A stretch of 5,370 nt of DNA from JADJOM01 sp041499215 (GTDB lineage Bacteria; Gemmatimonadota; Gemmatimonadetes; Gemmatimonadales; GWC2-71-9): the NCBI GenBank assembly GCA_041499215.1, contig JBGQJV010000280.1:1-5370 (forward strand), written 5' to 3'. A program made the translations under genes and the position numbers. Below the pieces are notes generated by a model. It did no database searches. It had not been told where the DNA came from and saw only the letters and a list, made by a program, of their open reading frames with translations. The number at the start of each line of letters is the position of its first letter. Within the stretch, counting starts at the first letter, position 1. This document shows positions 1 through 5,370 of the stretch, in pieces.

Positions 1-2118
1 CGCCGTCTCGCCGGAGAGGCCGAGCGTGCCCGCCACCTGGTGGCGGAGTTGCGGCGCAAAGAAGCATTGGAGCGGGCCGACCGCCGCACCGCGGAGGAAG
101 CCCTCGCCCAGCTGACCGCCCGGCGTCAGGCGCTGGAGGAGCTGGAGCGGGACCGGGTCGGGCTGGCGCCTGGCGCGGCGGCGCTGCTCTCCGCCCGGGA
201 TCGCTTCGGCGGCGCGATCCTCGGCCCGCTGAGCGACTTCATCCGCACCGGTCGGGAAGATGCCGAGCTGGCGGAGCGGCTGCTGGGCGAGTGGGTTCAC
301 GCGGTGCTGGTGCGTGACTTGTCGGTGATCCCCGCGATCCAGGCCTGGCACGCCGAGGAGCAGCCCGGAGCCATCGCCCTGCTGCCGGTGGACGGCGGCC
401 CCACCGGTGCAGCCGGAGATGGCCCTCTCGGCGCCAAGCTCTACGCCCAGGGTCCGGCGGAGGGCTGGGTCCGCGTCCTGCTCGCCGGCTCCGAGGTGCT
501 GGAGCCAAGCGGCCGCGCCCTGCGCCGCCCGAATGGCGCCATCCTCCTCGCCGGTGCCCCGAGCCCCTCGGGCCCGCTCCGCCGCCGCGCCGAGCTGGAG
601 AGCCTGGCCAACGACGTGAGCGAGGGCCAGACCGTCCTGCACCGCGCCGACCTGGCACTCGGTGCCACCGTGGCGCGCCTGGCCGAGTCGGAGACTGCCC
701 TCGAGGCGGCGACCCACGCCGCCGATCTCGCGCGTGAGTCCGAGCGGACTACCGCCGTCGCCCGCGAGGACGCCGTGCGGTTGGCCAATCAGGTGCAGCG
801 GGAACTGGCTGAGGCCCGCGGGCACCTCACCTCATTAGAGGAGCGGATCGAGCGGTCCGAGCGGCGGCTGCAGGAGATCGATGCCAGCCTCACCGAGGGC
901 GACCTCGCGCGGGCGCGGCTGGACGAGAACCTCGGCCAGGGCCGGGCTCTCCTCGCCGACCTCGAGGCCCAGCAGGAAGGTGCCCGCGATGCGCGGGTGC
1001 ACTGGCAGGTGCAGGAAGCCCAGCTGCAGGCCCGGCTCGACGGGGCCCGTTCGGCGCTGGAGCGGGCCAACCGGATCGGCTCCGAAGCCGACCAGGCAGC
1101 GGTGACCCTGGCGGGGGAGCTGAGTCAGATCGAGACTGACACCTCGGCGCTCGCTGGGCAGCAGGCCCAGTGGATCGAGGCCCGCTCCGAGCGCAGAGTC
1201 GCGGTGCAGGAGCTGGAGGCCGCCGCCACCGGCGCCGACGAGGCTGCTCAGCTGGCCGAGGCCGTCCTCGCCGAAGCGGAGCGAGCGCTGCACGAATCCC
1301 GCGCCCGGGTCGAGCAGCTCACCGAGGAATACCATCGGCTGGAGCTCGAGACCATCGAAGCGGCCGGCCGCCGCCGCGCGATCATCGAACGGGTGGAGAG
1401 CGAGTGGCGGAAGCCGCTCGATACCCTGCTGGCGGAAGCGCCCATGCTGGACCTGGATCTCGAGACCCTCGAGAGCGAGTCCCGCCGGATCATCGAGGCG
1501 CTGGAGGGCATCGGCCCGGTCAACGCGCTCGCGGTCGAAGAGCACGCCGAGGAGAGCAAGCGGCTGGAATTCCTCACCGCCCAGCGGGACGACCTGGTGG
1601 CCGCCCGGCACTCGCTGACCCAGGCCATCCGCGAGATCGACGGCACGGCCCGCACCATGTTCATGGAGACGTTCACCGCCGTGCGCGGCAACTTCCTGCA
1701 CGTCTTCCAGACCCTGTTCGGCGGCGGTGAGTGCGACCTCCGCCTGGCCAATCCGGACGACCCGCTCGAGAGCGAGATCGACATCCACGCGGCGCCGCGC
1801 GGCAAACGGGTGCAGCGGATCCACCTGCTCTCCACCGGCGAGCGCTACCTGGTGGCGGTGTCACTGCTGTTCAGCATCTACCTGACCAAGCCCAGCCCCT
1901 TCTGTCTCATGGACGAGGTCGACGCGCCGCTGGACGACGCGAATGTGGGCCGGTTCATCCGCCTGCTCGAGGAATTCAAGAAGTCGACCCAGTTCATCGT
2001 CATCACCCACAATCCGCGGACCATGCAGGCAGCGGAGGCGGTCTATGGGGTGACCATGCAGGAACCGGGGGTGTCCACGATCGTGGGAGTCAGGCTGGGA
2101 GAGCTGGAGCGGGTATGA
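1..2118 (+). CDS. smc: Chromosome-segregation ATPase SMC, C-terminal part (5' end outside window)
   Basis: SMC dimers bridge and compact DNA and drive chromosome segregation in the cytoplasm. The frame is open from base 1, so the N-terminal ATPase lobe and first coiled coil lie upstream. About 705 codons are visible, the usual size for hinge to C terminus of a 1,150-1,200-residue SMC. A hinge domain spans roughly 145-600 (glycine-containing FGGAILG, then a PSGRALRRPNGAI segment and a RRRAELESL exit). A long Glu/Arg/Ala-rich coiled coil spans about 600-1640 and ends with the conserved GPVN segment near 1510. The C-terminal ATPase lobe follows: signature motif LSTGER at 1828-1845, Walker B FCLMDE at 1900-1917, the LDDANV D-loop after it, and switch histidine ITHN at 2002-2013, then a YGVTMQEPGVS tail. 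The usual signature is LSGGE, so threonine replaces the third residue. Rad50/SbcC is unlikely because the hinge is SMC-type and no zinc hook is present. Confidence 0.95.
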   Translation, partial: RRLAGEAERARHLVAELRRKEALERADRRTAEEALAQLTARRQALEELERDRVGLAPGAAALLSARDRFGGAILGPLSDFIRTGREDAELAERLLGEWVHAVLVRDLSVIPAIQAWHAEEQPGAIALLPVDGGPTGAAGDGPLGAKLYAQGPAEGWVRVLLAGSEVLEPSGRALRRPNGAILLAGAPSPSGPLRRRAELESLANDVSEGQTVLHRADLALGATVARLAESETALEAATHAADLARESERTTAVAREDAVRLANQVQRELAEARGHLTSLEERIERSERRLQEIDASLTEGDLARARLDENLGQGRALLADLEAQQEGARDARVHWQVQEAQLQARLDGARSALERANRIGSEADQAAVTLAGELSQIETDTSALAGQQAQWIEARSERRVAVQELEAAATGADEAAQLAEAVLAEAERALHESRARVEQLTEEYHRLELETIEAAGRRRAIIERVESEWRKPLDTLLAEAPMLDLDLETLESESRRIIEALEGIGPVNALAVEEHAEESKRLEFLTAQRDDLVAARHSLTQAIREIDGTARTMFMETFTAVRGNFLHVFQTLFGGGECDLRLANPDDPLESEIDIHAAPRGKRVQRIHLLSTGERYLVAVSLLFSIYLTKPSPFCLMDEVDAPLDDANVGRFIRLLEEFKKSTQFIVITHNPRTMQAAEAVYGVTMQEPGVSTIVGVRLGELERV

Positions 2119-2175
2119 GCCATTAGCCATTAGCTAACGGCTAACGGCTAGCGGCCAACGGCCAACGGCCAGCGC
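2118..2175. repeat. Phased 7-bp tandem repeat filling the smc-aroF spacer
   Basis: Eight consecutive heptamers can be read in register from 2118: AGCCATT twice, AGCTAAC, GGCTAAC, GGCTAGC, GGCCAAC twice, GGCCAGC. Neighbouring units mostly differ by one or a few transitions, so the array grades from AT-richer to GC-richer. It begins on the last base of the smc stop codon and ends 6 nt before the aroF ribosome binding site. The first half is nearly self-complementary around TTAGCTAA, so the transcript could fold, with A-C mismatches on the plus strand that become G-U pairs on the minus strand. Its function is unknown. It resembles the short heptameric repeats known between genes in some bacteria, but I cannot assign a family. 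Confidence 0.85.
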
Positions 2176-2181
2176 ACCACC

Positions 2182-2186
2182 AGGAG
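2182..2186 (+). promoter_or_regulatory. Ribosome binding site of aroF
   Basis: AGGAG lies 7 nt before the ATG at 2194 and just after the heptamer array. It fixes the aroF start, and the protein's N-terminal MLIVMS strand fits the family from that methionine. Confidence 0.8.
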
Positions 2187-2193
2187 TGAGCCG

Positions 2194-3234
2194 ATGTTGA
2201 TCGTCATGTCTCACGACGCCACCGACGACCAGATCCGCCGGGTGTGCGATGCCATCCAGGAGATGGGCTACCAGGCCCGTCCCATGCCCGGGCGGCAGCG
2301 CACCACGGTCGGCCTGGTCGGGAACGATGGCCGGGTGGACGGCTCCCGCATCTCGGCGCTGCCGGGGGTACAGGAAGTCATTCACGTCACCAAGCCCTAC
2401 AAGCAGGTGTCTCGCGAGTGGAGAAACGAGCCGACGGTCGTCCGGTTGCCGGGAGGACTGGCGATCGGGGGTGAGGACGTGGTGGTGATGGCCGGGCCCT
2501 GCTCGGTCGAGAGCGAGCGCCAGATTCTCGCCGCCGCAGAGGCCGTGCGGGAGGCGGGCGCCACGGTGCTCCGGGCCGGCGCCTTCAAGCCGCGCTCGTC
2601 TCCGTATTCCTTCCAGGGACTCGGGCTCGAAGGGCTGCGGCTGCTGGCCCGAGCCCGGGAAGAGACCGGCCTCCTGATCGTCACCGAGGCCATGGATCCG
2701 GAAGGGGCGGAGCGGGTGGCGGAGGTCGCGGACATCATCCAGATCGGCGCCCGCAACATGCAGAACTACTCGCTGCTCAAGCGGGTGGGCCGGCTCCCCC
2801 GGCCCGTCCTGCTCAAGCGCGGACTCTCGGCCACCATCCAGGAGCTGCTGCTCTCGGCGGAGTACATCCTGGCGGAGGGGAATCCCAACGTCGTCCTGTG
2901 CGAGCGTGGGGTGCGCGGCTTCGATTCCGCCACCAGGAACCTGTTCGACCTCTCCGCGGTGCCCGTCGTGAAGGGTCTGTCCCACCTGCCGATCATCGCC
3001 GACCCCAGCCATGGCACGGGGCATCGGGACATGGTCATCCCGATGGCGCGCGCCGCGGTCGCCGCCGGCGCCGATGGCCTGCTGGTGGAGGTTCACCCAA
3101 ACCCGGACCGGGCCTTGTCCGACGGGGCGCAGAGTCTCTATCCGGAGCAGTTCGCGAGGATGATGCGGGAGACCCGGCTGATTGCCGAGGCTATCGGGCG
3201 GCGCATTGCGGCGCCGACAGGAGCGCGAGCGTGA
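2194..3234 (+). CDS. aroF: 3-deoxy-7-phosphoheptulonate (DAHP) synthase, type I-beta with N-terminal ferredoxin-like domain
   Basis: This cytoplasmic enzyme condenses phosphoenolpyruvate and erythrose 4-phosphate to DAHP, the first committed step of the shikimate pathway to aromatic amino acids. The 346 residues align end to end, from memory, with the Thermotoga maritima enzyme (about 338 aa). Residues 1-70 form the ferredoxin-like regulatory domain, ending in the VTKPYKQVSREW linker. Residues 80-340 form the TIM barrel. Expected metal ligands are present: Cys103 (GPCSVE), His273 (DPSHGTG), Glu299 (VEVHP) and Asp310 (ALSDG). Substrate-binding segments are KPRSSPYSFQG (132-142), GARN (185-188) and LKRG (207-210). 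In the Thermotoga enzyme the N-terminal domain mediates feedback inhibition by tyrosine, so similar control is inferred. No chorismate mutase domain is fused. The gene overlaps lolA by 4 nt; the two functions are unrelated, so the overlap probably reflects compact packing. KDO-8-phosphate synthase is unlikely because of the N-terminal domain and these motifs. Confidence 0.96.
   Translation: MLIVMSHDATDDQIRRVCDAIQEMGYQARPMPGRQRTTVGLVGNDGRVDGSRISALPGVQEVIHVTKPYKQVSREWRNEPTVVRLPGGLAIGGEDVVVMAGPCSVESERQILAAAEAVREAGATVLRAGAFKPRSSPYSFQGLGLEGLRLLARAREETGLLIVTEAMDPEGAERVAEVADIIQIGARNMQNYSLLKRVGRLPRPVLLKRGLSATIQELLLSAEYILAEGNPNVVLCERGVRGFDSATRNLFDLSAVPVVKGLSHLPIIADPSHGTGHRDMVIPMARAAVAAGADGLLVEVHPNPDRALSDGAQSLYPEQFARMMRETRLIAEAIGRRIAAPTGARA
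3219..3223 (+). promoter_or_regulatory. Ribosome binding site that sets the GTG start of lolA
   Basis: AGGAG lies 7 nt before the GTG at 3231, the same motif and spacing as for aroF. It sits inside the last codons of aroF. The later in-frame ATG at 3297 has no comparable site and would remove most of the signal peptide, so GTG 3231 is preferred. Confidence 0.75.
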
Positions 3235-3956
3235 GCGGACCGGCGGACGGGCGGACCGGCGGACGGTGGATTCGGTGGTCAGGAGTGCTCGGCGCCATGG
3301 CCGCGATCGCCGCGCTCGGAGCATTCCGGTCCGCCCGTCCGCCCGTCCGCCCGTCCACCCTGCAGGACCCCGACCCCAAGGCCCTCATCGAACGCTCCGC
3401 CAAGGCGTACCAGGGCATCAGCTCCTTCCGGGCCACCTTCCGCCAGATCATCGCCGACTCGATGATCGGGACCTTCGAGAGTCAGGGCAACCTCACCCAG
3501 GCGGGCGAGGCGAAACTGGCAATGCGGTTCACCGACCCTTCGGGCGAGGCGATCGTGATGGATGGAGAGCACATCTGGGTCTATACCCCGAGCACCACGC
3601 CGGGCCAGGTGATCCGACTCAAGATCCCCTCGGATCCGACCTACGGGCCCAATCTGCTGGCCTGGTTTCTGACCAAGCCCACCGAGCGCTATCGCAGCCG
3701 GTACGTGAAGTCGGACGCACTCGGCGGCCGCGGGGTCGACGTGGTGGCGCTGACCCCGCTGGACAAGAACCTGCCGTTCAGCGACGCCGTGGTCTGGCTG
3801 GATCAGTTCGACTACCTGCCCCGCAAGCTGGAAGTGCGCGAAAAAGGCGGGAACCGCCGCACCCTGATCCTCTCCTCGGTCGAGACCAACCGGCGAGTCT
3901 CACCGAGCACGTTCACCTTCGACGTCCCCAACGGCGTCCGCATCGTGGACCAGTAA
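3231..3956 (+). CDS. lolA: LolA-like periplasmic outer-membrane lipoprotein carrier
   Basis: LolA takes lipoproteins released by the inner-membrane Lol ABC transporter and carries them across the periplasm to the outer membrane. The 241-residue product from GTG 3231 has an Arg-containing n-region (R8, R12, R15), a hydrophobic core at about 16-32 and a likely signal-peptidase I site near S34-A35. There is no cysteine anywhere, so it is a soluble periplasmic protein and not a lipoprotein. Family features follow: SSFRATFRQ (64-72), DGEHIWVYTP (111-120), a central LLAWFLT region, and the C-terminal strand FTFDVPNGVRIVDQ (228-241). The start overlaps the aroF stop as GTGA, so translation is probably coupled. 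Odd feature: 8-bp repeats encode both sides of the signal-peptide core, giving GPADGRTGGR before it and ARPPVRPS after it. A divergent LolA-fold relative (for example an uncharacterised sterol- or glycolipid-carrier paralogue) cannot be excluded. Confidence 0.87.
   Translation: MSGPADGRTGGRWIRWSGVLGAMAAIAALGAFRSARPPVRPSTLQDPDPKALIERSAKAYQGISSFRATFRQIIADSMIGTFESQGNLTQAGEAKLAMRFTDPSGEAIVMDGEHIWVYTPSTTPGQVIRLKIPSDPTYGPNLLAWFLTKPTERYRSRYVKSDALGGRGVDVVALTPLDKNLPFSDAVVWLDQFDYLPRKLEVREKGGNRRTLILSSVETNRRVSPSTFTFDVPNGVRIVDQ
3235..3267. repeat. 8-bp tandem repeat, left inverted arm (start of lolA)
   Basis: Units of the form (C/G)GGCGGAC recur: CGGCGGAC at 3241-3248, GGGCGGAC at 3249-3256 and CGGCGGAC at 3257-3264, with partial units on both sides. 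It begins directly after the GTGA overlap of aroF and lolA. Bases 3242-3256 are exactly complementary to 3337-3351 in the right arm, and most of the rest also pairs. A change of one unit would shift the lolA frame relative to GTG 3231. Confidence 0.85.
3326..3358. repeat. 8-bp tandem repeat, right inverted arm (inside lolA)
   Basis: Three exact copies of CCGCCCGT occupy 3331-3338, 3339-3346 and 3347-3354, with partial units before and after. The array is the reverse complement of the left arm; a 58-nt loop (3268-3325) that encodes the signal-peptide hydrophobic core separates them. Three units equal 24 nt, so the array reads in frame through the lolA linker after the signal peptide. Confidence 0.88.
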
Positions 3957-3980
3957 GCCCGCAATAACTCGCGGAGGTCC

Positions 3981-4005
3981 CAGGCGGAAGCGACCCTGTC
4001 GCCTG
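3981..4005. terminator. Hairpin between convergent genes, possible bidirectional terminator
   Basis: CAGGCG (3981-3986) can pair with CGCCTG (4000-4005). Alternatively GCGAC (3990-3994) pairs with GTCGC (3998-4002) around a 3-nt loop. A wider pairing, GCGGAGG (3971-3977) with CCTCCGC (4024-4030), could enclose both. The place, between two convergent genes, suits a terminator serving both strands. There is no clear T-run after the stem on either strand, so an intrinsic terminator is only a weak call. Confidence 0.28.
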
Positions 4006-4023
4006 ATGCCAGAGGTCGTCTTC

Positions 4024-4059
4024 CCTCCGCGGCCGCTGCGTCCTCCGCGTCTCTGCGTT
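4024..4059. repeat. Degenerate 9-bp tandem repeat in the convergent spacer
   Basis: Four 9-mers lie in register: CCTCCGCGG, CCGCTGCGT, CCTCCGCGT and CTCTGCGTT. They share a YGCGK end and a pyrimidine-rich start. The array ends 12 nt before the stop codon of the minus-strand oxidoreductase gene. It is more worn than the 7-bp and 8-bp arrays and could be partly chance in DNA this GC-rich. Confidence 0.55.
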
Positions 4060-4071
4060 GCTGTTCGCTTT

Positions 4072-4899
4072 CTATCCTGACGCGGGATCGAGTGCGTCGC
4101 GAAGTGCGCGTCCAACCTCATCCGCCCGCACCGGATCCAGGCCCGCCTCCCGCGCCAACCTGAGCGCCTCGAGTCCCAGCACCGCATACAACACCCGATC
4201 GTCCTTGCCGAGCGCCACGAGATGCGCCCGGATGGTGCTGAGATCCCCCCGTCGCACCGGACCGGTCAGGGCGGCGGCCGGGGTCTGGCGCTCCAGGTTC
4301 TCCAGCGCCCCGACCATGAGCGGCAGGTACAGCTTCGACGACAGGTCAGCCGGTACTCCGGCAGAGGCCCCGAGACGGGCCGCCGCACCTGCCAGCGCGA
4401 CCACGTAGTTCCCGATCATCACCGCGCCGGCATGGTAGGCCGGTTTCTGCCCTGCCTCCAACCTGAACGGATGGAGTCCGAGGAGACGCGCCAGCCGCTC
4501 CGCTTCCGGCACCGCCCGGTCGTCCCCCTCCACCGCCGCGTAGGCCCCGCGCCAGCGCTGGGCCGCAGTGCCCGGGTCGGAGACCGTCTGGAGGGGATGC
4601 AGGGAGCCCAGCGCCGCGCCGGTGGCTTCGAGCGGGGACAACGCCTCCCGGCCGTGCAGCCCCGACAGATGCAGGACAACCTGCTCCGCCCGCACCACCC
4701 CCGCCCCGGCCAGCTCGCCGGCGAGCGCGGGGATCACGTCATCGGGCACCGCGAGAATGACACTCCCAGCACCGCTCACCGCCTCCTCCACCGCGCCTGC
4801 GGCCTCGCGCCGGGACCACAGCACCACCTGCTCGCCCGCCGCGGCCAGCGCCCCGGCGAGGCCCCGCCCCATACGCCCGCCTCCGACGATCGCGATCAT
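4072..4899 (-). CDS. Rossmann-fold/DUF2520 NAD(P)-dependent oxidoreductase
   Basis: This is a predicted cytoplasmic dehydrogenase of 275 residues with unknown substrate. The N-terminal Rossmann domain opens with a dinucleotide-binding glycine motif (VGGGRMG, residues 5-11). Arg30-Arg31 follow the second strand, which favours NADP(H) over NAD(H); that preference is inferred. Residues 77-106 carry the family pattern LHLSG ... GSLHPLQT. The C-terminal helical DUF2520 domain has PAYHAGAVMIGNY (153-165) and ALTGPVRRGD (210-219), the most conserved parts of the family and probably lining the active site. The overall plan resembles 6-phosphogluconate-dehydrogenase-like enzymes such as pyrroline-5-carboxylate and ketopantoate reductases. 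The ATG at 4899 is chosen because it overlaps the permease stop as ATGA and has GGAG 6 nt upstream. An in-frame ATG at 4917 would add six residues (MAAERG) but has a weaker site. The family is well recognised; the reaction is not. Confidence 0.88.
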   Translation of the reverse strand: MIAIVGGGRMGRGLAGALAAAGEQVVLWSRREAAGAVEEAVSGAGSVILAVPDDVIPALAGELAGAGVVRAEQVVLHLSGLHGREALSPLEATGAALGSLHPLQTVSDPGTAAQRWRGAYAAVEGDDRAVPEAERLARLLGLHPFRLEAGQKPAYHAGAVMIGNYVVALAGAAARLGASAGVPADLSSKLYLPLMVGALENLERQTPAAALTGPVRRGDLSTIRAHLVALGKDDRVLYAVLGLEALRLAREAGLDPVRADEVGRALRDALDPASG

Positions 4900-5370
4900 G
4901 CCGCGCTCCGCAGCCATGCGAGGATCAGCGACAGGCCGATGAGCGCGAAGATCGCCGAAAACAGCCGGTACAGGGTCGGCCCGCTCGAGCGGCGTTGCAC
5001 CCGCACGCCCAGCGGAACGGTCACCAGCGCGCCGAGCGAGAGCGGCAGTGCCATCCTGAGATCCACGAACCCGGCCATCATGTCCGAGACCTGCGGGCCG
5101 GGACCGGCAGTGAGGTAACCCAGGCCGCCAGCCAGCGTGGTGAGACACACCCCCGCGAGCGCGGTCGGCGCCACCGCCTTGACCGGCAGGCGCCCGACAT
5201 ACAGCAGCACCGGGACGGCGATGAGTCCACCCCCGATGCCGAGCAGCGCCGACAGACCACCCCCGATGAATCCGGCCAGCACCAGCCAGACCCAGGAGTG
5301 CTCCGCCCGCGGAGCCGAGGCTGCCGGTTCTGCCGCACGCTGCGCCCGCCGGGCCATGTCCAGCGCAGTA
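4896..5370 (-). CDS. TauE/SafE-family membrane permease, C-terminal half (5' end outside window)
   Basis: This is an inner-membrane transporter of the TauE/SafE (DUF81) family, whose members are linked to export of sulfite, sulfoacetate and other small organic anions. The visible 158 codons hold one complete family repeat: the glycine-rich motif GGGLSALLGIGGGLIAVPVL (about 5207-5264), then hydrophobic segments around AVAPTALAGVCLTTLAGG, ALPLSLGALVTVPLG and LFSAIFALIGLSLILAWL. Family members usually have two such halves in about 250-270 residues. The frame stays open to the window edge, reading TALDMARR ahead of a charged, Ala-rich linker, which looks like the end of the last helix of a first half. 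The gene therefore probably continues beyond the window, although a short start at ATG 5357 is possible. Its stop overlaps the next gene's start, so the two are likely one operon. The substrate cannot be deduced. Confidence 0.88.
   Translation of the reverse strand, partial: TALDMARRAQRAAEPAASAPRAEHSWVWLVLAGFIGGGLSALLGIGGGLIAVPVLLYVGRLPVKAVAPTALAGVCLTTLAGGLGYLTAGPGPQVSDMMAGFVDLRMALPLSLGALVTVPLGVRVQRRSSGPTLYRLFSAIFALIGLSLILAWLRSAA
4906..4909 (-). promoter_or_regulatory. Ribosome binding site of the DUF2520 gene
   Basis: GGAG on the minus strand lies 6 nt before the ATG at 4899, inside the last codons of the permease gene. It supports that start over the ATG at 4917. Confidence 0.6.

Noticed and set aside
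835..1824. A 329-codon open frame on the minus strand opposite the smc coiled coil
   Set aside because: Leu/Gly/Arg/Asp-rich low-complexity product that mirrors the repetitive codons of the coiled coil; no domain, no ribosome binding site seen, and the sense frame is certain.
2118..2175. CRISPR-like or attachment-site interpretation of the heptamer array
   Set aside because: Units are contiguous with no spacers, there is no integrase or cas gene, and the flanks are ordinary core genes.
2119..2193. A sigma-70-type promoter for aroF in the spacer
   Set aside because: No credible -35/-10 pair; TA-containing stretches belong to the repeat. Read-through from smc is possible but not shown.
3235..3268. 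Possible G-quadruplex from the GG tracts in the octamer array
   Set aside because: The tracts are mostly two to three Gs and the pattern is fully explained by the octamer repeat; pairing with the inverted arm would compete strongly.
2134..3324. A 396-codon open frame on the minus strand opposite aroF
   Set aside because: It lies antisense to a clearly identified DAHP synthase, has an Arg/His/Gly/Pro-rich sequence with no recognisable domain, and its end is just the translated heptamer array. Long shadow frames are expected at this G+C.
3182..3967. A 261-codon open frame overlapping lolA in another frame
   Set aside because: Arg/Gly/Pro-rich with no domain, while the lolA frame carries a signal peptide and a full family pattern.
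4222..5118. A 298-codon open frame on the plus strand opposite the permease and DUF2520 genes
   Set aside because: It crosses two confidently identified minus-strand genes and has a typical shadow composition (Arg, His, Pro, Gln).

Overview
The window is about 70% G+C and contains five protein-coding genes with almost no spare sequence. The content is conserved chromosomal housekeeping. I see no phage, insertion sequence, CRISPR, toxin-antitoxin, rRNA or tRNA gene. A LolA-type lipoprotein carrier points to a diderm (outer-membrane) bacterium. The very high G+C, the style of the SMC protein and the short tandem repeats at gene ends would suit a Gemmatimonadota-like or similar uncultured lineage. 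That placement is inference and not something the sequence proves.

Layout. Plus strand: the C-terminal part of the chromosome-segregation ATPase SMC (1-2118, cut by the left edge), then a 75-nt spacer filled by a 7-bp tandem repeat, then a Thermotoga-type DAHP synthase with an N-terminal regulatory domain (2194-3234, aroF), then a LolA-like periplasmic lipoprotein carrier (3231-3956). The lolA GTG start overlaps the aroF stop by 4 nt. Minus strand, converging on these: the C-terminal half of a TauE/SafE-type membrane permease (5370-4896, cut by the right edge), followed through an ATGA overlap by a Rossmann-fold/DUF2520 oxidoreductase (4899-4072). The 115 nt between the convergent operons (3957-4071) holds a modest hairpin and a degenerate 9-bp tandem repeat.

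The genes do not form one pathway. SMC compacts and segregates DNA, AroF makes the first committed shikimate intermediate, and LolA carries lipoproteins across the periplasm. The permease and dehydrogenase pair are translationally coupled and may share a metabolite, but nothing here identifies it.

The most unusual feature is at the gene boundaries. Each of three consecutive gene ends carries its own short tandem repeat, with periods of 7, 8 and 9 bp. The 8-bp repeat lies inside the start of lolA as two inverted arms around the signal-peptide core, where gain or loss of one unit would shift the reading frame. I found no clearly new multi-gene system.
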